From: Arabidopsis thaliana
Lineage: Eukaryota; Streptophyta; Magnoliopsida; Brassicales; Brassicaceae
DNA length: 64,000 nucleotides
Direction: 5' to 3'
Assembly: GCF_000001735.4 (NCBI RefSeq)
Contig: NC_003075.7
Location: 9,859,001-9,923,000 of the forward strand
The position numbers were made by a program, and so were the translations under genes. Below, piece after piece: positions 18,055 through 30,075 of the stretch (the stretch's first letter is position 1; the number at the start of each line of letters is the position of its first letter). A model generated the notes under the pieces. That model was not told the origin of the DNA. It was given only the letters and a program-made list of their open reading frames with translations, and did not search any database.

Positions 18055-21000
18055 ATGGTATCAAGATCTTATTCAAACCTCTTGGATCTTGCTTCTGGTA
18101 ACTTCCATTCGTTTTCTCGAGAAAAGAAGAGGTTTCCAAGAGTAGCAACTGTCACTGGTGTCTTATCTGAGCTAGATGATGATAACAACAGCAACAGTGT
18201 CTGCTCTGATGCTCCTTCTTCCGTCACACAAGATCGAATCATCATCGTTGGAAACCAGCTTCCTATTAAATCACATCGGAACTCTGCTGGTAAATTGAGT
18301 TTTAGTTGGGACAATGACTCGCTTCTCTTGCAGCTTAAAGATGGTATGCGTGAAGATATGGAAGTTGTCTACATTGGTTGCCTTAAGGAACAGATTGATA
18401 CAGTTGAGCAAGATGATGTTTCTCAAAGGTTGCTTGAGAATTTCAAATGTGTTCCTGCTTATATCCCACCTGAGCTATTCACTAAGTACTATCATGGATT
18501 CTGTAAGCAACATCTATGGCCTTTGTTTCACTACATGCTTCCCTTAACTCCTGATCTTGGTGGTAGATTTGATCGTTCTTTATGGCAAGCTTATCTTTCG
18601 GTTAACAAGATCTTTGCTGATAAAGTGATGGAAGTGATTAGTCCTGATGATGATTTTGTTTGGGTTCATGACTATCACTTAATGGTTTTGCCTACATTTC
18701 TAAGGAAGAGGTTTAATAGAGTAAAGCTTGGTTTTTTCCTTCATAGCCCGTTCCCTTCCTCTGAGATTTACCGTACTCTTCCAGTGAGAAATGAGCTCTT
18801 ACGTGCACTCCTCAACGCTGATTTGATTGGCTTTCATACCTTTGACTATGCAAGACACTTCCTTTCTTGTTGTAGCAGGATGCTTGGTTTATCCTATCAG
18901 TCCAAACGTGGAACCATAGGGCTTGAGTATTATGGTCGAACGGTTAGTATCAAGATTCTTCCTGTGGGGATTCATATCAGCCAGCTTCAGTCAATTTTAA
19001 ACCTCCCAGAGACTCAGACCAAAGTTGCTGAGCTAAGAGATCAGTTCTTGGATCAGAAAGTTCTTCTCGGTGTTGATGACATGGACATCTTCAAAGGAAT
19101 CAGCCTCAAACTCTTGGCAATGGAACAACTTCTCACACAGCATCCCGAGAAGAGAGGTCGAGTTGTACTTGTCCAGATTGCAAACCCTGCAAGAGGTCGT
19201 GGGAAAGACGTTCAGGAGGTTCAGTCTGAAACTGAAGCCACGGTTAAAAGGATCAATGAAATGTTTGGAAGGCCGGGCTACCAACCCGTGGTTCTGATTG
19301 ATACACCGCTTCAATTCTTTGAGAGGATTGCTTACTATGTCATTGCAGAGTGTTGTCTTGTTACAGCGGTAAGAGATGGTATGAATCTTATACCTTATGA
19401 GTACATTATCTGCAGGCAAGGTAATCCGAAACTCAACGAGACTATAGGCCTTGACCCTTCTGCTGCAAAGAAGAGTATGCTTGTTGTCTCTGAGTTTATT
19501 GGTTGTTCTCCTTCTTTAAGCGGCGCCATTAGAGTAAATCCGTGGAACATTGATGCTGTGACTGAAGCAATGGACTATGCATTGATAGTTTCAGAAGCAG
19601 AGAAGCAAATGCGTCACGAGAAGCATCACAAATATGTTAGCACACATGATGTTGCTTATTGGGCGCGTAGCTTTATACAAGATCTTGAAAGGGCTTGCGG
19701 GGATCATGTGAGGAAGAGGTGTTGGGGGATTGGATTCGGGTTAGGCTTTAGAGTTGTGGCGCTTGATCCGAGTTTTAAAAAGCTTTCGATTGAGCACATT
19801 GTCTCAGCTTATAAGAGAACCAAGAACCGAGCCATTTTGTTGGATTATGATGGCACAATGGTGCAGCCAGGTTCCATTAGGACAACACCAACCCGCGAAA
19901 CAATCGAAATCTTGAACAACCTGTCTAGTGATCCCAAGAATATCGTGTACCTCGTCAGTGGGAAAGACAGAAGGACACTAACTGAATGGTTTTCTTCATG
20001 TGACGATCTCGGTTTGGGTGCAGAGCACGGGTATTTTATAAGGTAACACTTGGTTTCACATTTTCCTTAAATTACTAAGAGCACTTGAAAAGTTGTTTTT
20101 AAAAGTTGATTTCGATTTTTGGATATAAAGCAAAGTTATATTTTCTTATCTTCTTTACTTGAAAAGATCAATCTTTTGGATATTGAAGTAATGAGTTTAC
20201 ATTTTGAGGCTGTTTTCATATCTTCTTGAATCACTAAGAGCACTTGAAAAGATCAAACTTTAGGATAATAAAGTTATGGTTATTGCACATGGGACTGCTT
20301 TCATATCTTTTTCAGTCTCTTATTTTTTGAAAAGATGGATGTTTTGGATATAAAGTTTTGATCTTTTTGTTCATGTTGGGGACAGGCCAAATGATGGAAC
20401 AGACTGGGAAACGTCGAGTTTGGTATCAGGTTTTGAGTGGAAACAAATAGCAGAGCCAGTGATGAGACTTTACACTGAGACTACAGATGGATCAACAATA
20501 GAGACTAAAGAGACTGCTCTCGTTTGGAATTACCAATTCGCAGATCCTGATTTTGGATCTTGTCAAGCCAAAGAGCTTATGGAACACCTCGAAAGCGTGC
20601 TTACCAATGATCCAGTCTCTGTCAAGACTGGACAACAACTCGTTGAAGTTAAACCACAGGTAAGACGTTAAAAGAGTTGGTTTATTGTCTGTTTTCTCTT
20701 TTCAAGCATGAAAGTTCCGATAGCTAAACTTTTTTGTTGTTCCGATAAAAAAAACAGGGTGTGAACAAAGGTCTTGTGGCAGAGAGGCTTCTAACAACGA
20801 TGCAAGAAAAAGGGAAACTTTTGGATTTCATTCTCTGCGTCGGTGATGATCGGTCTGATGAGGATATGTTTGAGGTGATAATGAGTGCTAAAGATGGTCC
20901 AGCTTTGTCTCCTGTGGCTGAGATATTCGCTTGCACCGTTGGACAAAAGCCAAGCAAAGCAAAATACTATTTAGACGATACTGCGGAGATAATCAGAATG

Positions 21001-21084
21001 CTGGACGGTCTAGCCGCTACCAACACAACTATCTCTGATCAAACTGATTCAACCGCCACTGTTCCAACTAAAGATCTGTTTTAA
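18055..21084 (+). CDS. TPS5: Class II trehalose-6-phosphate synthase-like protein
   Basis: Exons 18055-20042, 20386-20659 and 20758-21084 encode 862 residues. A GT20 TPS-like domain (about 60-545) is followed by an HAD phosphatase (TPP-like) domain with DYDGT at about residue 597, SGKDRRTL, and the distal GDDRSDEDMF motif. The N-terminal Ser-rich segment (RSYSNLLDLASG) is a known 14-3-3 and SnRK1 target zone in this class. Class II TPS proteins generally show little or no synthase or phosphatase activity and act in sugar and stress signalling; TPS5 is linked to thermotolerance through MBF1c. The gene structure (one large and two small exons) is typical. The first coding intron (20043-20385) is built of degenerate repeats (see findings). 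Likely AT4G17770. Confidence 0.95.
20084..20365 (+). repeat. About four degenerate 74-85-bp repeats in the first coding intron of TPS5
   Basis: A unit starting TTGAAAAG recurs at 20085, 20159, 20244 and 20327, each followed 20-40 bases later by a TTTGGATAT or TTAGGATAA word and AAAGTT. CACTAAGAGCACTTGAAAAG or a close variant occurs at about 20073 and 20231, and CTGTTTTCATATCTT/CTGCTTTCATATCTT at about 20210 and 20296. Spacing of 74-85 bases covers most of the 343-bp intron. Confidence 0.65.
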
Positions 21085-21258
21085 GGATTTGTGAACGAAA
21101 GTTTTAGTGGGTTTGTTGTTGTGATTTGTGAATGCTTTTTCAAATATAATGGATTAAGGTAATCAAATCTTCTTATGTCATAGGGCAAGATAAGAACCGA
21201 AAGAGGAAGAGAAAGGAGTTAGCAAAATAAATCTTATATATTAAGATGTAGAACCAAA

Positions 21259-22455
21259 CTATAGTTTGACACTAAATAAGAAGAGTGGTGACCAAATGGA
21301 ACCTACTACTACTAGAGTCGTTAAGGGGGCATTTGGTTCTCCGGCGATGATGGGGGTATGAAGGGTTGATTTCTGAGGAAGTGGTGCTAAATTTTCAAAA
21401 AAAGGAGATATAACACAAGTGTCTGCGGAGAGATAAAGAATCTCGTTTTTCCTTGGATAATACTTGAAAAGTCTCTTGTGATTATCATAGAAGACAATAT
21501 TTCCTTGCTTAGAAACCGACACCGGGGTGAACCACCTGTTCCGCCTTTCCCGGGAAGCAACTCTATTCTCTAAATCTATGGAGTAAGTCTTGGTCCATGT
21601 TTCTACTTCTGTATCCATGCTCCAAATCTCTAGTTTCCATTCAGTCTTAGTATAGGTATTGGCTATGGCCAGGCGGTCCTCAAGGTTCACTATTTGGAAG
21701 GTTTCTTGCGTGACACTCATATCAGGAACTGAAATGTTATGTAACTCTTCTTTGTGAAGATCCAAGGCTAGTATTGTCCAAGCCCTCTCAGTAGGTTTGT
21801 GTAACCAGTAGATCGATCCATTCGCACACTCCGATTTTCTTACCTCAAAGACCTTATAAGGAGGTGGACTCAACATCCGCCATTCACCAGTTTCGACATC
21901 AAGAACACTATACTCCACCTCAGGATCACGTGCACAAATTTCACTGAAAGATATTAAACACATCTTCACTACTTTATAGCTTCCGGTAACTTTATCTTTA
22001 CCAAATCCCATTGCCCAATGTCTTGGAGAGAAAGCCGAACCTACTCCAAATATGGTTCCAAATCCGAATCCGTATCGCCGGAGTTGCCTTGTCCAGGGGT
22101 TCAAAACGTCTATCCAACGTGGTTCGAGAATGCAGACCAAACCGTCGCAAGTAAACGAGGGTTGTGCGGCGTTGCAGTGCAGATAGACGATCTCTTCGTT
22201 CCCTTTGCACTGCGACGACCCGGGGAGGAGCCTAGGCTCCCAGCCGCATTTGCAGTTGTAAGCAGCCAGGATTTTGCGCTTCTTTTGAAGACTCATTCGT
22301 CTCTCCACGAACGTCTTCGACTCAAGAATTGATCTCCATCGTTTTGAGACGCTTTTCGATATGAGAATGGATTTCAAGGGAAGTCGAAGGAATATATCTT
22401 CTAGAAGATCGGCAACTATGTAGATCGAACTAGGGTTTTTCTCTTCTTCCTCCAT
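21259..22455 (-). CDS. F-box protein of the F-box-associated (FBA) type
   Basis: A single uninterrupted exon of 398 residues. The F-box lies at about residues 12-52 (VADLLEDIFLRLPLKSILIS, then KSVSKRWRSIL), followed by a beta-rich FBA region with the family signature around LNPWTRQLRRYGFG and a VLDVETGEWRMLSPPP segment. F-box proteins of this type are substrate receptors of SCF ubiquitin ligases; the target is unknown. The stop codon is 175 bases from that of TPS5, so the two convergent transcripts probably overlap or abut. Likely AT4G17780. Confidence 0.88.
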   Translation of the reverse strand: MEEEEKNPSSIYIVADLLEDIFLRLPLKSILISKSVSKRWRSILESKTFVERRMSLQKKRKILAAYNCKCGWEPRLLPGSSQCKGNEEIVYLHCNAAQPSFTCDGLVCILEPRWIDVLNPWTRQLRRYGFGFGTIFGVGSAFSPRHWAMGFGKDKVTGSYKVVKMCLISFSEICARDPEVEYSVLDVETGEWRMLSPPPYKVFEVRKSECANGSIYWLHKPTERAWTILALDLHKEELHNISVPDMSVTQETFQIVNLEDRLAIANTYTKTEWKLEIWSMDTEVETWTKTYSIDLENRVASRERRNRWFTPVSVSKQGNIVFYDNHKRLFKYYPRKNEILYLSADTCVISPFFENLAPLPQKSTLHTPIIAGEPNAPLTTLVVVGSIWSPLFLFSVKL

Positions 22456-22983
22456 TCTTGGTGACTGTTTGTTTTTTGATTTTTTGTCAATCTTTCTGTT
22501 AGAAACATCGAGAGATTGACATTTTAATATATTTCCTTATTGGCAAATAGGTGAATTTTTATTAAACTTGTGAATCAAGTTATGTTTCCATAGAGTTGTT
22601 TGATTGTATAAATTAGACTGCTCGTAGATATTTATCCAAAATATTGTTATTAAATGGGCAATAATAGAATGGTGATTACAATGTGTTTCTTTACACAACA
22701 ACCAAACCAAATAAGAACAAATTACAAATAAGAATTCCTTTACAAGAAAATATACAAACTTTAAATCAATATTTAATAACAAACAAAATTAAGAGTATTA
22801 ATCGAATATCTTTGTGTATGTATTGTCTTTAAAACTATGAGTATACGACCCGAACAAAATCCAGTTCTACCATGGGACAGGTGACGATGTGGGTGACGTT
22901 AAGCTGCAGATTAGATAAAACAATTCTGTTAATAAACCATAAATATAAATCATATACTATGTTAATCAATGCGGAGATAGATC
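22456..22983. other. Gap between the F-box gene and MYB39
   Basis: This A+T-rich stretch should hold the promoter of the F-box gene and the 3' untranslated region of MYB39. No further gene was recognised. Confidence 0.45.
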
Positions 22984-24368
22984 TTACTCTAAGAAACTTT
23001 TCCAGCAAGAATCACTTGTTTCATCATCAAGAAACTTCTCCCAGTCCTCTAGGAAATCTGAACCGGATGAGTGTTGAGCTGTACTGGGATGGTTCAAACT
23101 GGTTGTCTCGGGAGAGACCGATACCGAACCAGTAGATGGGGTTTCTAGTAGTTGATCACCATAGTAACACGGCATCATACCGGTTCTGATATGATCATTT
23201 ACCTTGGTGGTCGTACTGGTACCCGGTTTTGCTGTATTTAAACTCTCTTGAGAAACCGTAACCAAACCAGGAAGCTGGTTATCTTCAAAACCATCCCAAA
23301 CATTTTCATAAGATGGAATGAAATCCGAGGCGGCCTCAGGAGTGATTCCACTTTGGTTTATGAAAAGACCAGCCGGGGGATCCGGTTTAGGATTCACTGA
23401 ATTGGTATTGAAGCTATTGACTACCGGTTCTGGTTTAGGATTCAGTAAATTGGTCTTGAAGCTACTGATGTTTGGTATGGCTTTGGGGGTTATGATTTGA
23501 AGCATTTTATGGATCAATTGGAGTTTAAGAATATCTTCCAAAGCGGTGTTATTGTTGAGGAGGTTATTGTTACCAAATTGGCCATTGTTGATTGCTGCCG
23601 CGAGCATTTGAGAAACATCGAGGATAGGGCTAAGATCGTTGGTTCTTGGCTCGTGCGTCACTGGATCAATCCCCATTTGCAATAACTTCTTCCTCATATG
23701 AGTGTTCCAATAGTTTTTAATTTCATTATCTGTTCTTCCTGGAAGATGACCCGCAATTTTCGACCATCTGTATGGTAAAAATTCGACTCAAACGTTAGTA
23801 AAATGAACCAACGAAAACTTAACCTTTTGTATGGTTAGAGAATTATAAACTAAAGTTTAGACTATAGTCTTGAGGATGTGAATTCTATAATAGCAATAAT
23901 AAACTATGCAATGGTATCCATACGTAAATTTGTTTTTGCACTTTATATTAATTTTAAAAGAACTGAAAATGGTTTATATTTTAAAATTATGAAAAAAACA
24001 TGTAAACAGGAACACATAATTACGTCTGAAACAAGCGAGACCTAAATCATTTAGTGCTAACAAAATAGCATAAAAGCTTTAACGAAAAAAAAATAGTCTT
24101 ACTTGTTGCCAAGGAGGGCATGGAGTCTAACGATAGTACTCTCTTCTCCATCGGAAAATTTGCCTCTCCGGATATCAGGCCGGAGATAATTCATCCACCG
24201 GAGCCGACAGCTCTTGCCACAGCGGTTAAGTCCAGCGAGCTTAGGAAGCGACCGCCAATTCCCATAACCATTCTCGTTTATATAAGCAGTGAGCTTATCA
24301 TCTTCTTCTGGCAGCCACGGTCCTTTCTTCACGCCTTTGTCTTGATCGCAACACGGTGATCTTCCCAT
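22984..24368 (-). CDS. MYB39: R2R3-MYB transcription factor MYB39 (SUBERMAN)
   Basis: Exons 24103-24368 and 22984-23767 encode 349 residues starting [21 protein letters not shown]2 (about 12-62, with [20 protein letters not shown]) and R3 (about 65-115, with the [20 protein letters not shown] block split by the only intron) are intact. The C-terminal two thirds is Asn/Pro/Ser-rich and ends in an acidic and aromatic segment ([13 protein letters not shown]). MYB39 is known as a promoter of suberin deposition in endodermis. Most R2R3-MYB genes carry an additional intron inside R2, which is absent here. The first ATG before the conserved MGRSPCC was chosen. Likely AT4G17785. Confidence 0.92.
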
Positions 24369-27300
24369 TTTGTTTATATCAAGAACCAAAACTTATCAGA
24401 GGTTTTTGAAGATATGATCTTCGTTTCGTCGCTCCCTACGATTAGGTTTGTATGTATATATAGATGTGAAAAGCAGTCATGACATAACTAAAGTAAAGTT
24501 GTGTATGCATTCGTCAGAATTTGGTGTAAATATTATTTTTCATAGTGTGTCATAAGTCTACAATATATGAGTCATTCAATAAATCAGTTAAATAACCAAA
24601 ATAGTTATAACAAAATCAAGATTAGGTACTGATAATATGATATGTGTCATGGCGTTCGAACTTCGAAGAGTAATTCGTGGGGATGATGTTCAAACAAATA
24701 ATTTTTATATAAAAGAATACGAATAATTGTTAATGCATTAATGGATTTTGTTATTGTGGGTTAGATGTATAAAATATTTGCCCTAGCTATGTTAGAATAA
24801 AATGTTGATATTTCCCTACTAAAATCTTTTTTTTTTGGGACCAAATTTCTTACGCTCTTTTACTTGTAAAACAATCACAAATTATATACTATTTCATAAT
24901 CTGCAATTCAAACTAATCTTATTGAAATTATGTTATAAAAGAAAGCCACATTTTTCAAAAATTAAACATGCATGTGATCATTTTTGAATATTTCCTATAT
25001 ATGTGTATATTTCTCTATTTAGATTAAAACCTACAAATAAGAATTTCGCATAAATGCATGATTATAAATTAAACTTGTTAACTACTTTTCTTGAAGGGTA
25101 TATTTAACTAATATTTAATTGAAAAGCAATATTATGTTCTCATTGCAAAGTTCATCAAAATTGGAATCTTGCATTTATCATTATGTGATTGCTTCCACCG
25201 CATTCAAAGAATTATCTCTACCTGCTTCAATGTCTCATGGTTGATCAAAGCCTACCCTTTCGCTTCTTCTTCCTCTATTTGAATTCAAACGAAGATTATT
25301 ATTATTCTCCTTATTGTTACCAAACCGTCGTTTGTGCCTACCATACGTTCTGAATTTCAAGTCACAAAAAATTACCTATGCTATTATCATTTGTTTTTTG
25401 TTTAATTGTTTTGTAATTTTTTGTTACGTGAAAATATAAATTTTTTACGTGAAACTCTCTTTAGTATAGGTTATCTCAATTTCTGTTTTATATTATTCGA
25501 AAATATACATATGGATTTGGATGATCAAGTTAATACGAGATTTTCGAATTGATTTACTTTGATAAAGGAAATGGATAGCTTTTTTCGATTGACTAATTTA
25601 ATTAAAGAACTTCTCTCGCGGGTTCCAAACATTAAGTCGATAGCGTGAGGAACACATAAACGAGTAAGTGGATTTTATTAGAAGGTGTAACTATAAAGTT
25701 GGTATTATATATTACGTTGTATTATACTATTGGATCTTTGAAAAAATCTTTCATAATAGAATCTTGTTGTCTTCAAAGGAATGAGAAGGATCACGACAAA
25801 TTAGAAAAAAAACATAAAACGAAATTTCCTACGGTTGGAGAAAATGTTTACTAGTATAATTTAAATAATGAGGTTTAATTTCACTCTCACGGAAGATCTT
25901 GTTTACATACTTAATTACTATTTTTTTACCGTTAAATTACTGTTATGGTTTAAAGGGTCAATGTTCAGGCTTGTTTCACATTGTCAAATTAAAACCAAAC
26001 ACTTACCAACTCTCTATTTATCACGTTGACTATTTAAACAGTCGTATATATTAAGGGTTCCATGTAATTAGTAGCACCATATAGTATAAAATTCCTATGC
26101 TATATTTATTTGACATTGTCAACGAGTATAGATAAGACAAGCCTTAAAATTCTATGTAATGTTATTGTTACGCGGCTTACGCAACAGATACATAGTCGTC
26201 AATTTGTAATTCAATGGCTGCTTCACTCTTTCGGTCTCTGTAGCTAAAATTGACTTCCGAATTCAAATGAGTTCATAACATTGTATAAACTTTCAGTCTA
26301 GATCGGTTATCTTTTTTCTTGTTTGGATTTTTGTTCCTACTCTTGAACATCTTTGGAAACCGATCGATCTTTGAATTATAAACTTGCACCATATAGAAAA
26401 CAGTGAAGGTCGCTTGAGGCACCAAGAGTATCTTCCAAGTTCCAACGACCATCCAACGTATGTTAAAGTCATAAAAGCTGGAAACTGGTTTCAATTAGAG
26501 AACAACTGTTAGCGTACGTACGTTGGATGGATGTGCTTTAGCAAAAAAAAATAACAACTGCATGGATCGGATGTGATCTCTAAAACACATAATCAGAACA
26601 TGCATACTGAGTTAGTTGGCATAATGATGTCTTCGTACTATATTAGAAGTAACGCTTAACTCGTCCCATCACCAGTGTTTTTGTGTGGATAACGATGAAA
26701 ATCGTGAACTCTTCTCTCGTTTGGTGATAACAATATTCTCTAGCTTGACTCAGAATGCGGATTTGCTGTAGATCTTTCCGTGACCCTAAATCCAAATCTT
26801 ATATCTTTATGGGTCGATTTCTAATAGACCAAATTTATCTTTCACAGTATATCAAATTCAAATTATGAATTGGGATCGTTCAATAGGTTATAAGACAAAG
26901 ATTGCTTCTTTGCTATTGAGCTAAATTTTGAGTTGGAAAGAGACTTTTGATTTCACTTAATACCAAAAGAAATCAAATTAGTAGGTGTCAAATGCCAAAA
27001 AAAAAAAAGAAAAAAAAAAATATATGTAACAGTATTTATGATGTTATGGTCAATAAAGTAAAGAGAGATGAGTTTGGGATAAATTTTCTCCTGCTCCTAT
27101 CTCCCTTTCTTGACAAGGAAGTATATAATTCGGTAGATGGAAAATCTTGGAAAAAACAGTTAACGTGTAAAATTATATGAACAACGACCAAAGGTTTGTC
27201 TATACGCAATATAGAATACAAACACAAGAGTTTTGAAACAAATAAACATAATTGCATATAAAATATCCATTTGCAAAAGTTTCTAAAGAGTTGTCCTATA

Positions 27301-27775
27301 CTAATGCGAAACATCCGTGATCGTGTCTCTTGGAGACGCATATGTTTGGTTATTTCCAGCAAAACAAACATTAATTGTCATATCATAAGTTGTCGTTACA
27401 TAATGAATCCATATATATTTTATTTCTAGAACACTAAAGTCATTATTTCTAGAACACTAAAGTCAAAAATATTTTTGGCTAAGAAATAGTCAAAACTCCT
27501 ACACATATCATCCGATTTATTTAAAAAATCTTCAAGTATAATTTGTGGATTAAGCCGTCTACTAAAGCTCATTAATGATTTCCATTTAATAAATGCTCTG
27601 TTGTGATTTGCGAAATAAAACAATCTGTTTGAGCTTAAGAGAAAAATAGTATGAAAATTTGTTTATACACAATGGATCTATATGTTAAAACAAAGAAGCT
27701 ATCGTAGTTAGATATTCACTTCAATTAGTTTATTTAAACCAAATTTAGATTTCTTTTCCCTCAAAAAGTAATATA
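24369..27775. other. Gene-poor region upstream of MYB39
   Basis: About 3.4 kb of A+T-rich DNA. Visible structure includes a 12-bp inverted repeat (CCATCCAACGTA at 26449-26460 and its complement at 26519-26530) and a tandem 23-bp duplication at 27421-27466. Open frames are short and unsupported. The first kilobase should include the MYB39 promoter. Confidence 0.5.
27421..27466. repeat. Tandem 23-bp duplication
   Basis: TATTTCTAGAACACTAAAGT plus three bases occurs twice head to tail (27421-27443 and 27444-27466). The copies are identical except at the last base, indicating a recent local duplication. Confidence 0.85.
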
Positions 27776-28088
27776 TTAATCGATCAAATCATCACATAAG
27801 AGTTGATTTAGCCATCCAGGCGGTGTTACGGAATCACAATTAAAAAAAAAAACAGAGTGGTTACAACCATGCTTAGCAAGATGATGAACTATATTATTAC
27901 GTACATGAGCGTTTTGTGAATTGAAAAGTGTCAATGTAAACTTTGAACGTCAATGATAGATATCATGTAAGAGATTGGAAATGTGGGATGAAGTTATAGG
28001 ACCCTTGAATATGTTAATTAATATCGCCTTTAAACACAACCGTGGTATAACCTCTTATCCAAACTTTTTGCATAGCCGCTAGGAGCGC
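27776..28088 (-). pseudogene. Decayed RNase H (RVT_3-type) fragment of a LINE-like element
   Basis: The minus strand, read with two to three frame changes and internal stops, gives a chain of RNase H-like blocks in family order: ALLAAMQKVWIRGYTTVVFK plus GD (from 28088), SHISNLLHDIYH in another frame (around 27965-27995), NSQNAHVRNNIVHHLAKHGC (around 27870-27930), and TPPGWLNQLLCDDLID before a stop at 27776-27778. This is the pattern of the C-terminal RNase H domain in plant LINE-type reverse transcriptase relics (alanine-rich helix with G...F.GD, then N.AH.LAK, then PPWL..L..D). The rest of the element was not found. It is clearly non-functional. Confidence 0.6.
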
Positions 28089-29981
28089 TTTTTCTTAACG
28101 AAAGAGCTAATTGTTTCTCCATCAAAGTGTCCCAGTCTTAATACTCTTTATCTATCGTCCATCTCTTTTATCGCCGCTCAAAATCTTCTGTAGACTTTTT
28201 CTCTAATCGTTTCCACATCTTTGAGGAAAAAGAAAAAATCGTTCCCACATCTGAAAATCAATGTTACCACATGTCATGTTGGTACTTTTATGAGAAACTC
28301 AAGTTTCCACAAGAAAACCTTTTAAGTTTTTAATTTAGGTCAATCAAATGTTGAATATGTTTGGAACGTAGTTAGATCAAACTGCATGATATTTTTCTTT
28401 ATAGTCCTTTTGTCTCACAAACACAACACAACCTTTTATTAAACGAAACCCTTATGGTTTCGCTTTAATGTATTCAAAGAGAGTTTTTTCATAAACTGAC
28501 TTTGACTGAAGAACTAATTCAATACAGATAATTGAGAGTTAAAACTAGATTAGGTGATACGTAAGAATTTTATTCTATTTTATTTATCAAAGGCCTTTTG
28601 ATTTTTTTTGGGTAGACTGTGTGGAGTTGTAATACTATAAATATGGTTCGGACGGTAGTACTATACATAGTTGATGATAGAAAATGTTTAAATATGTTAT
28701 TCCAAACGGTCAGATATGTATATACTTCGTTTGTAATAAATTCCAACCAAAATTTTAAAAATACTTAATGTTTAAATATTCCTAAAAAAACTCATTTCAA
28801 AGAAATTTTGGTTCGTCTAAAACTAGCTTGGTTCAGTCAGTTTGTACATAAATGAAACTGAACTGGTTGCAAGAAACACTATATTTCGATTTTTGATTCG
28901 GTCCGGTTCAATCATCTCTTTGGTGTTTGGAGGATGAAAAACAACAAAGCGATGCTGGTTTTGTCGAAAATTGAACCAGAACTTTTGTTGGTCAGAGAAA
29001 AAGCCTCTTTAATTATAGAAAGCAAAAGGGAAAGTCGAAAGAGCCCACGACCCAATGAAAAGATAAAGCTGTGAATATGCACTATTGGAACCATTTCTAT
29101 GAACTGCAATATCAAACGGTGACAAACAACAAAAAAACATCAAACATTATGTAGTACGTGAATATTTCTATTTGGCTATTTCTAACAAAAATGGTTCCGG
29201 ATATAAATAAAATCGCATATGAACTTTAATATCGAATGTTTGGAATTCAATGCAAAGATCCATCGAGGCTATCTAGAGTCAATATATTAGACTAAGATGA
29301 AAATGTATGTGGTGATGATGATGATGATTCATTGCCATGGCCATGAATCTTTTCTTGTTTTGTATGATACTATATATCTATCTTTTATCTTTAATAATAC
29401 TATGAATGTTTCTTATTATCATAACCAACTTGAAACTATTAAATTAAACTAAAGTAACCCAGAAGTGTTGCACGCTGTGTCTGTCTCTTTATTGCCTTTA
29501 ACAAAAGAGAATCCATATTGATTTCCATCTTACATTATCCTCTGTATATAAAAATGGTGTATGTGAATAAGTTAGCCCACTAAAACTAAAGCAAACTCTC
29601 TTTTTTTTTTCTTTGCAGGATTTCAAGTTCGATTCAGAAACTATAAGACTTTTAAGATAAGTATTTTTTGCAGTTATTTAATTATTCATCTTGGCCTTCA
29701 AAATGCACCTTTATGTTCCATCTCACAAATTCTTTTAAGCAAAGTAAGTTTATCATTTTTCTCCTCTATATATATGTGCCACCATTCCTCTTATACTCAT
29801 AACTCTCCCCAAATTCTTGACCAAAAATATCCGCCACTTTCTCTCTGGTTCATGTTTTCCCCTCAATGAAATACATACACATTTTGATTTTATTTAAATC
29901 AAGATCGACGTATAAGCTATCCACCAATCATATTTAAGGGTTCCCGTATACATATATACTATATATATATATGGAATAATA
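28089..29981. promoter_or_regulatory. Upstream region of MIR160B
   Basis: About 1.9 kb without a protein gene. The last several hundred bases contain TATATATA-like tracts (29770-29776, 29957-29972) and probably the primary transcript start and promoter of MIR160B. A trinucleotide-like GATGAT tract lies at 29313-29328. Confidence 0.45.
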
Positions 29982-30070
29982 GTCGTGCCTGGCTCCCTGT
30001 ATGCCACAAGAAAACATCGATTTAGTTTCAAAATCGATCACTAGTGGCGTACAGAGTAGTCAAGCATGAC
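29982..30070 (+). ncRNA. MIR160B: MIR160B microRNA precursor
   Basis: The 5' arm at 29986-30006 reads TGCCTGGCTCCCTGTATGCC plus A, the mature miR160 sequence. The 3' arm at 30047-30068 (GCGTACAGAGTAGTCAAGCA plus TG) is its near-complementary star strand. The two arms are joined by a 40-base loop region containing a small ATCGAT/ATCGAT stem, giving a compact plant-type hairpin of about 89 bases. miR160 guides cleavage of the auxin response factor mRNAs ARF10, ARF16 and ARF17. The flanks show no competing ORF. Likely AT4G17788. Confidence 0.96.
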
Positions 30071-30075
30071 CAAAG

